Part shown: positions 35,464 through 44,127 of the stretch, piece after piece
Layout of the letters: each line of letters begins with the position of its first letter
How positions within the stretch are numbered: position 1 is the first letter of the stretch
Source: Desulfurobacteriaceae bacterium
Lineage (GTDB): Bacteria; Aquificota; Aquificia; Desulfurobacteriales; Desulfurobacteriaceae
Length of the DNA stretch: 48,644 nucleotides
Reading direction: 5' to 3'
Assembly (NCBI GenBank): GCA_027075275.1
Contig: JALTBO010000130.1
Coordinates: 1-48,644, forward strand
Notes under the pieces: generated by a model
What the model saw: only the letters and a program-made list of their open reading frames with translations
What the model was told of the DNA's origin: nothing
Databases searched by the model: none
Translations under genes and position numbers: made by a program

Positions 35464-36269
35464 TACTTGACCCCTTGAATCTTAAATGTAAGGACTCTGT
35501 TTTTAAGAGGTTCTAAGACAAAGACCTCTCCTTTGTAGCACGCTACGGCTGTTGGATAGTAGAGTCCTTTTGCTACAACTTTTTCAAAGCCACCATAGAC
35601 GTCAAAGAGCTGAACGGCACCTGTAATAGCATCAGAGACGGCAACTGTTCCGTTGCCGCAGTACGCAACACTTTTGGGTCTGAAAAGGTCTCCTTTTTCT
35701 ATACCGAAAACACCAAAGCTGTTTACATAGTTTCCGTTTTTATCAAACTCCTGAATTCTGGCGTTGACAGAGTCAACCACGAAAAGGAGTTTTTTTGAGC
35801 TGTCTATCATGAATATTCCCACAAAACTACCAGGAGTAGTTCCTTTGCCTCCAAAGCTTTTGAGGAATTTCCCGTTCAGGTCGTAGATATCTACAGATTC
35901 TGTTTTCCCGTCTGTTATAAACAACTTATCCTTTAATTTTGCAACGTCTATCGGTCTTCCTTTCAGCTTGAAGGTTTCTTCCACATTTCCCGTTTCGTCC
36001 ATTACGTAAAGCTTTCCTTTCTGGCTTGTTACATAGAGGAGTCCATCTTTTGCCGTTATTCCGAAGGGTGAATCCACTTTTATGTCTGCAAGGTGACGTC
36101 CGTAGAGGTCGTACACTGCTATTCTGCTGTTGAGGCCGTCTACAACATAGAGTTTTCCGTTTGACACCGCTATGTCCGATGGAAACTTCCAGTCTCCTTT
36201 AATCTCTCCAGAGAGAGCTCCTGCTACTGCACTTAACACCAACATAAAAGCTAACAGAAAATTTCTCAT
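35463..36269 (-). CDS. Exported NHL-repeat beta-propeller protein
   Basis: A 268-aa periplasmic protein with a signal peptide (about 1-20, AGALSG) and about six NHL-type blades, seen in repeats like FPSDIAVSNGKLYVVDGLNSRIAVYD split by about 40 residues. Propellers of this kind mediate protein-protein contacts and are common in extracellular electron transfer loci. I chose the ATG at 36269, which has GGGG 8 bases upstream, over a GTG at 36278. The stop shares a base with the start of the 24-haem gene (TAATG). No catalytic residues recognised; a scaffold role is inference. Confidence 0.85.
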   Translation of the reverse strand: MRNFLLAFMLVLSAVAGALSGEIKGDWKFPSDIAVSNGKLYVVDGLNSRIAVYDLYGRHLADIKVDSPFGITAKDGLLYVTSQKGKLYVMDETGNVEETFKLKGRPIDVAKLKDKLFITDGKTESVDIYDLNGKFLKSFGGKGTTPGSFVGIFMIDSSKKLLFVVDSVNARIQEFDKNGNYVNSFGVFGIEKGDLFRPKSVAYCGNGTVAVSDAITGAVQLFDVYGGFEKVVAKGLYYPTAVACYKGEVFVLEPLKNRVLTFKIQGVK

Positions 36270-36281
36270 TACTTTCACCCC

Positions 36282-36995
36282 TTACCAGATAAATTTGGGG
36301 AAGTGAATGGTTTTGTACTCCTCAAGTCCTTTAACTATTTCGTTGTGTTCAAGGTCTTTTACCCTTTCTTCGCTGAAACCTAACGCTCTAAAGTCTAACT
36401 TTCCGTTTGCTTTGTGGCAGTCGTCGCACTTAAGTGGGTGGTCCGTTAGTGCATTATGCATTCTTGCAACAGCTGTAGCGTCCTTTATGAGATTTTCGTT
36501 TCCCTTCAGCGGGAGCTCTACCGGTTGACCGTTGTAGACGGGAACGATTTTTGCGGAGCTCTCCTCTCCAGAGAGCATAATCCTATCTCCAACCTTTATA
36601 TACTTAAGCCCGTAGAAGTCTCCCTTCTTAAGGAGGATAACTTTTCCGTCCTTTATTTCAGCCCAGCTGTAGGTTATTCCCGGCTTAACGAAGTGGCAAA
36701 CGTTGCAGCTCATAAAAGTTCCGTGAGCGTTGTAGAAGGGGGAGAACTTTCTATCTTTCTTATGAGCGGCAAACGTGTGGCAGGCACTACAGACATCGTT
36801 AAGGCTGTACTTGTAGTAGTTCGGTGAGTGGAAAGGCTTTGGGTATTCTTTGAGGTTGGGGAACTCCGGTTTTCTAAACTCTTTCAGTTTCTGTTTCCAC
36901 TCTGCTACGTTGTTTGCAGGAGCGGAGAGGAGCGGATTTTCAGCTGCCAGTGAAGTTATAGGTATTATTAGTGCTGCTATTAGCAACTTTCTCAT
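36282..36995 (-). CDS. Tri-haem periplasmic cytochrome c
   Basis: A 237-aa exported protein (signal peptide about 1-18, SLAA) with three CxxCH motifs: CSACH, CNVCH and CDDCH. The first two lie close together; the third is about 95 residues later, beyond a strand-rich insert without haem. It ends FPKFIW. It starts on the cytochrome b stop (TAATG), with GGAGGG upstream. The coupling suggests that it receives electrons from the membrane complex. No precise family assigned. Confidence 0.88.
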   Translation of the reverse strand: MRKLLIAALIIPITSLAAENPLLSAPANNVAEWKQKLKEFRKPEFPNLKEYPKPFHSPNYYKYSLNDVCSACHTFAAHKKDRKFSPFYNAHGTFMSCNVCHFVKPGITYSWAEIKDGKVILLKKGDFYGLKYIKVGDRIMLSGEESSAKIVPVYNGQPVELPLKGNENLIKDATAVARMHNALTDHPLKCDDCHKANGKLDFRALGFSEERVKDLEHNEIVKGLEEYKTIHFPKFIW

Positions 36996-37927
36996 TATTC
37001 GTTCCTCCCTTCAACTTCCTTCTCAAGAAGGTGGTGAGCATATTCGTGCATTTTCTCTATCATTTCTTCTTCAGGAAGCTTTTCCACTTCAAGGACAAAC
37101 TGGTACCTTTCTTTCAGGAAGGGATACTTCTCTAAGAGGTGAGGTTCGTTCTCTGCAACTGCTTTAATAATTCTCCTGTAACTTCTGGGTCTCTCCTCTA
37201 TCCATTCAACCTCAGAAGCTGTTCCTGTGAGCCATATCCAGTCCATCGGGAACTTGTTAGGACCGTAGTGAACCATGTACATGTGGGCAAGAGCTATCCA
37301 TCCTAATGCTAAAGTTGCCTCATCTGAGTGCATCAGGTATGCTATCTGTATGGTTTCAGGGGGTAAGTGGAGAAAGCCTGTGAAAACCTCCGGAAGCCAG
37401 AGTATCCATCCTGTAATACCGATTGCAACCATACCCCAGCCGACTGCCCAGAAGTCAAACTTATCAACCCAGATGTACTCATCCCAGTCTGGTGGGACTT
37501 TTCTGAATCCCAATAGGTACTTTATATAGTGAACAAAAGTTATGTCTGTTGGTCCTGGAACAATTTTGAAGTAACCAAAGAAGTCTTTTTTTGCGAGATC
37601 CCAGTTGAATATCAGGATAAGTAGACAGTAGAGAACGGTAAGCAGGAAGTCGGAAAACATTATAAATCCAGATACTCTATGGATAGTCATTTCTCCTGAG
37701 ATTCCACCTAATAGTTCAATTAAGGGCCTTGCCCAAGAAGTATCGTAAAACTTGAGGGGATATCCCGTAATTACCTGCCAGATAAATGTGGCAAACATTC
37801 CTACGTGGAGGAGTCTCTGGAAAAGAGTAAACTTCTGTATCATTATCTTCTCACCATCTACGATGAGAAGCTTATCCTGTTCAGGTCTTATCCTGAACTT
37901 TTTCTTGAGTGATTCCCAGAGTCCCAT
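36995..37927 (-). CDS. Di-haem cytochrome b membrane subunit
   Basis: A 310-aa inner-membrane protein of the cytochrome b561 / formate dehydrogenase gamma type. Four helices are evident (about 38-57, 86-108, 160-180, 203-222). Candidate b-haem ligands are His41 (RLLHVGMF), His83 (TIHRVSGF), His200 (LMHSDEATLALGW) and His215/220 (AHMYMVHY). It would take electrons from menaquinol and hand them to the c-type subunits. It is flanked on both sides by c-cytochrome genes with one-base stop/start overlaps (TAATG). No FdhA or NapA-type catalytic subunit is near. Confidence 0.87.
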   Translation of the reverse strand: MGLWESLKKKFRIRPEQDKLLIVDGEKIMIQKFTLFQRLLHVGMFATFIWQVITGYPLKFYDTSWARPLIELLGGISGEMTIHRVSGFIMFSDFLLTVLYCLLILIFNWDLAKKDFFGYFKIVPGPTDITFVHYIKYLLGFRKVPPDWDEYIWVDKFDFWAVGWGMVAIGITGWILWLPEVFTGFLHLPPETIQIAYLMHSDEATLALGWIALAHMYMVHYGPNKFPMDWIWLTGTASEVEWIEERPRSYRRIIKAVAENEPHLLEKYPFLKERYQFVLEVEKLPEEEMIEKMHEYAHHLLEKEVEGRNE

Positions 37928-39021
37928 TAGTGCTTCCTCCTCAGGTTTTTAAGAAGGTCAAGACCTACTATTACGACTGCAAATAGAAGTACGCTTGTTG
38001 TAAGCCAGAACATAAACTCTTCAACTATCTTAACTATCTTCTGCCCTAAAGAGTCTGGAATGGGATGCATGTGAACCCACTTTGTTGTGGCGAAGTTTTT
38101 CATATCGTACTTAGGAGCAAGTGGGTGGCACTCTGTTGAGCGGCCACAGGTAAGCTCTATGTTTTTAGGGTTGATAGAAGAACGGGGATCGTTTTTGTGG
38201 AAGATGTCGTGGAAATTACCATCTTTGTTTGTATGGCAGTCTAAACAGTCTGCTGCCCTTGTATCGTTCCTGTCTAAGTAGAGCATTTTGGCGTGCATTG
38301 TTACTTTGTAAGACTCAACTGCAGTTAAAACGTGTTCTCTTTCAAACTTGTTGTGTATTCCCTCAATATCAAGGGCTTTTTCCATTTTCTTTTCGTCTTC
38401 ATGACAGGAAGCGCAGAGCTCTACAATCTCCCATCCGTCACGTCTGGTCTTGATAAACTGGTGGGTAAACCCGTTTTTTATGATGGGAATGGGTTCTCTG
38501 CTTGCAACGTGGGAGAGCCTGTCTTTTACCCACTCTTTATTTTCGTGGCAGATTGAACACCTATCAAAGCTCATCTTCATTGATTCAAACTTCGTAACAT
38601 CAACAAGCAGGTCGTTTGTGTGGCAGTAAGTACAGTAGGGGTAGATGTCCGGGGCTTTCTCGTAGTTCTTCCCGTGGACGCTCTCTTTCCACGTTTCATA
38701 AACGTCCTTGTGGGAGAATGGTTTTTTCGTTGACGGATCAATAACGTGACACTGGGTTGCACAGTTAACTTTGCCGCTACCTGGCCTGTGTGGGTATTCC
38801 TCTATGTCTGTGTGGCATTCTGTACATCCCACGTTTCTGTGAACCGAGTGGGCAAAGAGGGCATCTGATATACTGCAGTCTTCCACTCTGTTCTCTTTAT
38901 TAACGATGGAAAGCCCTTTAAGCCTGTGGCAGACCAGGCACCCGTCGTCGGATGCTCCCATACCGAGGGCTGTTCCCGTAATGGCAATTGCCCCTGTTAG
39001 TCCTAATATGAAGGCTTTCAC
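37927..39021 (-). CDS. Membrane-anchored multihaem cytochrome c (6 CxxCH plus two unusual sites)
   Basis: A 364-aa exported cytochrome. The signal peptide (about 1-23) is followed by six CxxCH sites (CLVCH, CTECH, CTYCH, CSICH, CASCH, CLDCH), one CxxxCH (CATQCH) and one CxxxxxCH (CGRSTECHP). A C-terminal transmembrane helix (about 332-355) ending in KNLRRKH anchors it in the inner membrane. Next to the cytochrome b gene, it is the likely first periplasmic acceptor of a quinol-oxidising complex. The start is GTG (39021). Confidence 0.88.
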   Translation of the reverse strand: MKAFILGLTGAIAITGTALGMGASDDGCLVCHRLKGLSIVNKENRVEDCSISDALFAHSVHRNVGCTECHTDIEEYPHRPGSGKVNCATQCHVIDPSTKKPFSHKDVYETWKESVHGKNYEKAPDIYPYCTYCHTNDLLVDVTKFESMKMSFDRCSICHENKEWVKDRLSHVASREPIPIIKNGFTHQFIKTRRDGWEIVELCASCHEDEKKMEKALDIEGIHNKFEREHVLTAVESYKVTMHAKMLYLDRNDTRAADCLDCHTNKDGNFHDIFHKNDPRSSINPKNIELTCGRSTECHPLAPKYDMKNFATTKWVHMHPIPDSLGQKIVKIVEEFMFWLTTSVLLFAVVIVGLDLLKNLRRKH

Positions 39022-39031
39022 TCTCTACCCC

Positions 39032-39907
39032 CTACTTAAGCGAGTTGATGGAGTGGCAAACTCTACAAAGTTTGCCTTTTTTAAGGTCTTTACTCATAAG
39101 CTCTACACCTTTTGTATTGAGCTCAAACCTGTTGAGTTCAAGGTTCAGCTTCCTGAGTTTGTATTCAAGGTCGGCCTTTTCAATGTTAGCCCACTCTTTA
39201 TCTTCAGGTGGCGCCGGTATAGCTATCTGTGGGTGTGGGTTGTGGCAGGTTATACACTCAATATGGCCGTTAACCAGTATAACTTTCGGTTTTCTGCTTT
39301 TTAGAACTTTTTCATCAATTTTCGGCTTTAACTGTTTCATTGAGGTAATCTCTACAATTTCTGCTTTTCCTTTTACTAATTCTTTGACTTTTTCCGGTTT
39401 TGCAAAGAGGTGCTCGGGAGCTCCCACGTGCGGCGTTTCAGTATGGCAACCAACACAGGCCTTGTAGGCTTCAAGCTTTGCTCCAAAACCGTGGCAGTAG
39501 ATACACGCCTTTTTCTTCTCGTTCCAGGGTAATTTGGAAGCTATCGTTTTATGGGGGTTAAACTTTCTGTAGCACTCAGGGTTGTGGCACTGGAAACAGA
39601 AGTCGTACCTGTGTTTAATAGGCCTGTTTGTTCTCAGGAAATCCTTAGTTGAGTTTGTCATGTCGTGGCAGGTTGTACAGGTTAACTTTCCGTCCCAGGT
39701 TCTCGGGAAGTTAGCAGGAACTTTTATACACTTTGTATCCCTTATCTTTACGTCTACAGGGTGTAATACCGGGCAACCTTCTGTATGACACTTCAAACAG
39801 AACTTTGTGTCATACCCGGTATATCCTTTACCCCCACACTCTTTAGACAGAGCGTTCCCGCTGAAAACTATACCTACGATTGCCAGTCCTATCAGTCCCT
39901 TCCTCAT
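39032..39907 (-). CDS. Hepta-haem periplasmic cytochrome c
   Basis: A 291-aa exported cytochrome with seven CxxCH motifs (CLKCH, CTTCH, CFQCH, CIYCH, CVGCH, CITCH, CRVCH). I chose the ATG at 39907, which gives MRKGLIGLAIVGIVFSG, a proper signal peptide, and shares a base with the upstream stop (TGATG). A longer frame from 39961 would bury the signal. A haem-free helical segment rich in Lys and Glu (about 170-270) separates the fifth to seventh sites. Probably a periplasmic carrier between the inner-membrane complex and the porin module. Confidence 0.88.
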   Translation of the reverse strand: MRKGLIGLAIVGIVFSGNALSKECGGKGYTGYDTKFCLKCHTEGCPVLHPVDVKIRDTKCIKVPANFPRTWDGKLTCTTCHDMTNSTKDFLRTNRPIKHRYDFCFQCHNPECYRKFNPHKTIASKLPWNEKKKACIYCHGFGAKLEAYKACVGCHTETPHVGAPEHLFAKPEKVKELVKGKAEIVEITSMKQLKPKIDEKVLKSRKPKVILVNGHIECITCHNPHPQIAIPAPPEDKEWANIEKADLEYKLRKLNLELNRFELNTKGVELMSKDLKKGKLCRVCHSINSLK

Positions 39908-40509
39908 TTTGTCCAGTTCCCCTTTGTATGGCATTCCATACAGAAGCCAATTCTGTGACACCTGCTACACTTGCCAGGGTCGGCAGCTGCTTCTATGCTG
40001 TGGGTGTACTCGTAGTTCCTCGGGTGAACCCTATGCTGAATCGTGTCTCTCCTCTCATGGCACTCTATACAGAACCTCTGTCTGTGGCACTCAGAACACT
40101 TTTTAGGATTTGCCTGGTATGCAAACCTGTGGGTCTTCATCCAGTTGGCTGTTTTGTGGTCGGCCGGTTCAATCTCTTTCATGTTGAAGTGGCAGATGTA
40201 ACACTGGGTTGGAGCGTTTGGAGCAGGAGATTTACCCGGGTTGTTGTGGCAGTAGTGACACGTTACCTTAGAGGGCATGATTATCTTCTTGGAGCCGCTC
40301 TCAGCAGCCTCTATATCTGCCCACGACATTTTAACGTTCATCTTGTGGCAGGGTATACAGCCGTGCTTATCTATAAACTCTTTGTGTTCTCTGTGGTGGA
40401 ACTTTGCAGTTGCTCCAAGCTCTTCGCTGTAGTTAACCTTTCCGTTTCCGCAGGAGCTTACCGCAACAATTATCGTTAAAAGGGTAAGGAGTTTAAGTCC
40501 TTTCCTCAT
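39904..40509 (-). CDS. Hepta-haem cytochrome c lipoprotein
   Basis: A 201-aa lipoprotein cytochrome. The signal ends at lipobox AVSSC, so Cys20 should be acylated. There are seven CxxCH sites (CIPCH, CHYCH, CYICH, CSECH, CIECH, CSRCH, CMECH) in only about 150 residues, a dense packing. CSECHRQRFCIECH and CSRCHRIGFCMECH are a near duplicate pair. It overlaps the porin stop by 4 nt. A lipid-anchored cytochrome beside a beta-barrel is the layout of porin-cytochrome conduits; which membrane it sits in is not shown. Confidence 0.9.
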   Translation of the reverse strand: MRKGLKLLTLLTIIVAVSSCGNGKVNYSEELGATAKFHHREHKEFIDKHGCIPCHKMNVKMSWADIEAAESGSKKIIMPSKVTCHYCHNNPGKSPAPNAPTQCYICHFNMKEIEPADHKTANWMKTHRFAYQANPKKCSECHRQRFCIECHERRDTIQHRVHPRNYEYTHSIEAAADPGKCSRCHRIGFCMECHTKGNWTK

Positions 40510-41771
40510 TTCCTATCCTCGGCCTTTTTTTCTCCCGTTCCGCCCCAGAAAAGGAGGTTGTATCTGAAAATGAATCTGAGGTCGTGGTCAAAGTCTTCGT
40601 TGTTTCTGTAGTCAACTCCGAGCTCTAAGTTGGAGAAATCTGATGTCTGGTAGGTTCCCCTGAGGTAGTACGCCGTTGCCCACTGTCTTCCGTAGGTTAT
40701 CTTGTCATAACGGGCAATGTCTGCTGTTCCGTTAAGTGTTAGCTTTTCACAGATATATTTGGTGAATCCAAGTTCAACTCCCCTCATTATCCCAATCCAG
40801 CTGTTCTGGTAGAGGAGAGCTCCGTAAGCCCTTAAGCCGTTCTCAAACCAGGTATCCCTTACTGCACCAACCTTTGCGAGGTATCCGTTGTCCTTTCCGT
40901 TCCTCTGAACGTCTGTCAGTGTAACGTTTCCAAAGAGCTGCCAGTTCTTGGTTATATCGTAGTAGGCGCTCTGTGTGAAGCGGAGCTCCCTTCCGTTCGG
41001 TGAAAAGAGTGAAAATATCCTGTCTTCCCTTATGCCACCGTCGTAGGTGTAGGATGGGTCATAGTACTCAACTTCTGTGTTAAACCTGAGCCTATTTGTG
41101 GGAAAGTAGTTGAAACCAAAGCTTGCGTTGAGGAGCTCCCCGTGGGCAGCATCAACTTCCAAACGGCTGTACTGGGCAAGTTTTTCTGTTAAATACCTGT
41201 AGTTTCCGAAAACGAAAGAGCTTTTCTTAACTTTACCGTCGTCCCTTAAGTGTTCAAAACCAAAATAGTAGCCTTTGTAGTCAAATTTGAACCCGAAAAG
41301 GAGGTCGTCTCCAGAGTGGGTGTTGGGCTCAAAGAACCTGGGCTTTCCGAGGTAAACTGTGTATGTAAGACCGTTTTTAAGGCTTACATCTAACTTTACT
41401 GCATCGGCAACGTAGGTTTCAAAACCTTCTGAGATGAACTGCCTACCAACAGAGAGGCGGGAGCTCCTGTCTTTGTTCAGAGGGGTTTCAACGTAGAGCT
41501 GGTAGAGGTCTAAATTCCAGTCTGTTCCGTATCCTAAATCCTTCCAGAGCTTACCGTAGAAGTGGAGCTCTGAGTTTCCCTTCAGGTCCCGTATATCCAA
41601 CTTCAGGTAGTTATCAAAAGGGATGGAGTCTTCATCGTAGACGTCCTGTCTGAACTCTATCTGGGTTTTCAGCTCTCCCTCAAACCCGGGAACATTGACA
41701 GCTGCCAGAGACTGAGCGGTAAGAAGACCTATCCCCAGTCCCGCCGTTATTGCTAACCTCTCTATCCCCAC
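40506..41771 (-). CDS. Outer-membrane beta-barrel porin of the cytochrome operon
   Basis: A 421-aa exported protein, first gene of the electron-transfer operon. The signal peptide is about 1-23 (SLAA). The remainder is strand after strand of alternating hydrophobic and polar residues with many Tyr and Phe, about 16-20 strands, and ends in a strand LRFIFRYNLLFW shortly before a charged tail. No known substrate motif. By position it would be the sheath through which a haem protein contacts the outside, as in porin-cytochrome complexes. The start is GTG (41771) with GAGAGGG upstream. Confidence 0.82.
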   Translation of the reverse strand: MGIERLAITAGLGIGLLTAQSLAAVNVPGFEGELKTQIEFRQDVYDEDSIPFDNYLKLDIRDLKGNSELHFYGKLWKDLGYGTDWNLDLYQLYVETPLNKDRSSRLSVGRQFISEGFETYVADAVKLDVSLKNGLTYTVYLGKPRFFEPNTHSGDDLLFGFKFDYKGYYFGFEHLRDDGKVKKSSFVFGNYRYLTEKLAQYSRLEVDAAHGELLNASFGFNYFPTNRLRFNTEVEYYDPSYTYDGGIREDRIFSLFSPNGRELRFTQSAYYDITKNWQLFGNVTLTDVQRNGKDNGYLAKVGAVRDTWFENGLRAYGALLYQNSWIGIMRGVELGFTKYICEKLTLNGTADIARYDKITYGRQWATAYYLRGTYQTSDFSNLELGVDYRNNEDFDHDLRFIFRYNLLFWGGTGEKKAEDRK

Positions 41772-41804
41772 GTTTATCCCTCTCTGCTGGAGCTGTATTG
41801 CAGA

Positions 41805-41834
41805 ATATTACAAAACCCTTCAATTTCCTGTCAA
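41805..41834 (-). promoter_or_regulatory. Strong sigma70-type promoter of the cytochrome operon
   Basis: On the minus strand a perfect -35 TTGACA (41829-41834), an 18-bp spacer and TAATAT (41805-41810) stand 34 bp before the porin GTG. It lies in the 122-bp gap between moeA and the porin gene. The rest of that gap is AT-rich, with no further feature that I can support. Confidence 0.75.
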
Positions 41835-41893
41835 GCTTTATAAAACATTCGCAAATTTTTATCTTATTCCTTATCAAAACTACACTATCAATT

Positions 41894-43105
41894 TTACAAA
41901 AACTGGTTTAACAGAAGAACCTTTACTCTTTCTTTCACCTCAACAGGTCCTTTTCCTTCTGGAACAACGGCAAGACCGTCTGATTCTACAAAGCTCCTGA
42001 AAATAGAGGTTTGCTGACTTCCTCCGCTTCTTACCTTCAGACAGCCGTTTTCCTCCCTTACATTAACCCTTATAAAATCAACCCTGTGAGGTCTTGACTT
42101 TAACCTTTCTTCTGCAACTGCTTCAGTGTATCTGTTCTCATAATTTTCAATCCCGGCCATTTTTCTTACAGCTGGTATAAGGAACTCTAAAGCGTTAACT
42201 GCTGCCGCAGTTGGGTAGCCGGGAAGTCCAAAAAAGAGTTTGTTTTCTCGTTTTCCGAAGACCAACGGCCTTCCCGGCCTTATGTTCGTCTGCTTGAAAA
42301 AGATCTCCACTCCAGCCCTGTGGACAACCTCTTTTACGAAATCGTACTTGCCCTTTGAAACTCCACCGGTTGTTATCAGAATGTCAACGTAGTTCAGCCC
42401 ATCTTCAACTGCCCTGAGGAGAGCTTCAGGTTCATCTTCAGCCCTTCCAAGCCTTACCGCTTCACCTCCGGCCTTTTCTACAAGGCTTTTAAGCAGGTAG
42501 TAGTTTGAGTTGTAGGCATACCCTCTTTTAAAACTCTCCCAGGGTTCAAGAATCTCATTTCCCGTTGTTAGAATGCCAACTTTCGGTTTTCTGAAGACTT
42601 TAACGGCGTAAATGCCAACGTAGGCAAGGAGAGAAACTTTTAAGGAGCCAAGGATTTCTCCCTTTCCAATCAGAACCTCTCCCTTTCTTATCTCGCTCCC
42701 CTTGAAGTTTATAAGGGCTCCCGGCTCAACGGGAAAATCAACGATTACCCTGTTTCCTTCCACCTTTACATCTTCAACCCTTACGGCTGCGTCTGCTCCC
42801 TCAGGTATCTCTCCGCCGGTCATTACGAAAACAGCTTCTCCCTCTTTAACCTGTTTTCTCTCCGTGTCTCCGGCTGCTGTCTCTCCAACGATTTTCAGCT
42901 CTGCAGGGAGTTTTTTAAGGGAGGAGCTCCTGAATGCAAATCCGTCTATTGCCGATTTGTTTACGTCCGGAACGTCTATCGGCGAAACCACGTTTTCTGA
43001 CAGAACCCTCCCTTCGGCTTTTTCCAGAACTACCAGCTCAGTCTCTTTAACCGGTTCTGTGTTCTCTGAGATAATCCTCTTCGCCTCTTCCCACTTCACC
43101 TTCAT
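41894..43105 (-). CDS. moeA: Molybdopterin molybdotransferase MoeA
   Basis: A 403-aa enzyme that inserts molybdate into adenylyl-molybdopterin to finish the cofactor. Family blocks are present: DVNKSAIDGFAFR near the N-terminus, GAVFVMTGGEIPEGADAAVRVED-like VMTGGEIPEGADA, TTGGVSKGKYDFVKE in the MoCF domain, and GLPGYPTAA. I chose the ATG at 43105, giving MKVKWEEA with GGGAGA upstream and a TAATG overlap with the preceding gene, over a GTG at 43159. Last gene of the molybdenum operon. Confidence 0.93.
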   Translation of the reverse strand: MKVKWEEAKRIISENTEPVKETELVVLEKAEGRVLSENVVSPIDVPDVNKSAIDGFAFRSSSLKKLPAELKIVGETAAGDTERKQVKEGEAVFVMTGGEIPEGADAAVRVEDVKVEGNRVIVDFPVEPGALINFKGSEIRKGEVLIGKGEILGSLKVSLLAYVGIYAVKVFRKPKVGILTTGNEILEPWESFKRGYAYNSNYYLLKSLVEKAGGEAVRLGRAEDEPEALLRAVEDGLNYVDILITTGGVSKGKYDFVKEVVHRAGVEIFFKQTNIRPGRPLVFGKRENKLFFGLPGYPTAAAVNALEFLIPAVRKMAGIENYENRYTEAVAEERLKSRPHRVDFIRVNVREENGCLKVRSGGSQQTSIFRSFVESDGLAVVPEGKGPVEVKERVKVLLLNQFL

Positions 43106-44127
43106 TACGGTCTCCCGAACGGACAGATTGGGAATACGCAAACCGGACAGTTGTGGCACAGGCCTCCGTGGCCTTTCATCGCAACTTCCTCTTTCGTGAT
43201 AACGTCTCCCACTAAAAGCCTTGGAAGCCAGATGTCAAAGGAGGTTGCTTTGTAAAAGAGGGCTGCTGCCGGGACTGCAACAACGGGTTTTCCCTTAACC
43301 CATCCCATTGTAAGCATGTTTCCCGGCTGGATAGGGTTTCCTCTTATAAAGTTCTCGGCTCCGGCTTCTTTAATTGCTCTGTATGTGACGTCATCTGGGT
43401 CAACAGACGTTCCGCCAGTTAGAACCACTATGTCGTATTTGTCTGCAAACTCCTCTATCTTCTGCCTTATCCTCTCCTTATCGTCTGGCAGTATCACTTT
43501 TTCCTCAACGGAACACTTGAAGAATTCCAATTTCGGTTTTAACCTGTCGTAGAACTTATCCTTTATCCTTCCAGAGTAGACTTCGTTTCCGGTTATTATC
43601 ATTCCGGCCTTTTTCTCTGTAAACGGAATGACTTTCATTATTCCGTTTCCTGCTATCTTTACAGCCTCGTCAACCTCCCTCTTTGGAGCAACTAAGGAGA
43701 TAATCCTTACGGCTGCAACCTTTTCTCCCGGCTTTACGTACATGTTTGTGTGGATTGTTGGGCAGGAAGGCTCACCAACCATGTTGAACTGAAAAAGCTT
43801 CTCAACATCTACCTTAAACAGGCCGAAAACCTGTGAGTAGATGTTTATCTTTCCCTCCTTTGGTTCCTCGTCTCTGTAGAGGTTCTCTCCCATGAGGGCA
43901 TCTGCCAGCAGTTTTGCCGCGTCATCTTCGTGGATTTCGTCTTCTGAGAGTTCTAAAACGTAGATATACTCCTTTCCCAGTTTCTTGAGCTTCTCAACAT
44001 CTTCTGGCTTTATTACGTGTCCTTTTTTGAAGGCTCTTCCTTTAAATCCTCTTTCAGGGTCAACCTCTGTGATGTCGTGAACCAGAACCATTCCGACAGC
44101 GTCTTCAACCTTTACCTTTTTCTTCAT
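43105..44127 (-). CDS. MoeA-like molybdopterin-binding protein with Cys-rich tail
   Basis: A 340-aa protein of the molybdopterin-binding (MoCF) superfamily. The N-terminal part opens [16 protein letters not shown] like MoeA; the MoCF block [16 protein letters not shown] follows, then [12 protein letters not shown]. The C-terminus carries four cysteines in [15 protein letters not shown], a possible metal site. It is a paralogue encoded directly before moeA, and such pairs are known near molybdate transport genes. It could handle a distinct metal or cofactor-loading step, for example tungsten; that is inference. Confidence 0.85.
   Translation of the reverse strand: MKKKVKVEDAVGMVLVHDITEVDPERGFKGRAFKKGHVIKPEDVEKLKKLGKEYIYVLELSEDEIHEDDAAKLLADALMGENLYRDEEPKEGKINIYSQVFGLFKVDVEKLFQFNMVGEPSCPTIHTNMYVKPGEKVAAVRIISLVAPKREVDEAVKIAGNGIMKVIPFTEKKAGMIITGNEVYSGRIKDKFYDRLKPKLEFFKCSVEEKVILPDDKERIRQKIEEFADKYDIVVLTGGTSVDPDDVTYRAIKEAGAENFIRGNPIQPGNMLTMGWVKGKPVVAVPAAALFYKATSFDIWLPRLLVGDVITKEEVAMKGHGGLCHNCPVCVFPICPFGRP

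Noticed and set aside
32785-40509. Repeated short DNA words such as GTGGCA on the plus strand, looking like a repeat array
   Set aside because: They are the complement of TGCCAC-type codons from CxxCH haem motifs; spacing is irregular and no CRISPR-like repeat/spacer structure exists.
41680-41877. A 65-codon minus-strand frame overlapping the porin start
   Set aside because: The promoter elements TTGACA and TAATAT lie inside it, and it has no ribosome site.
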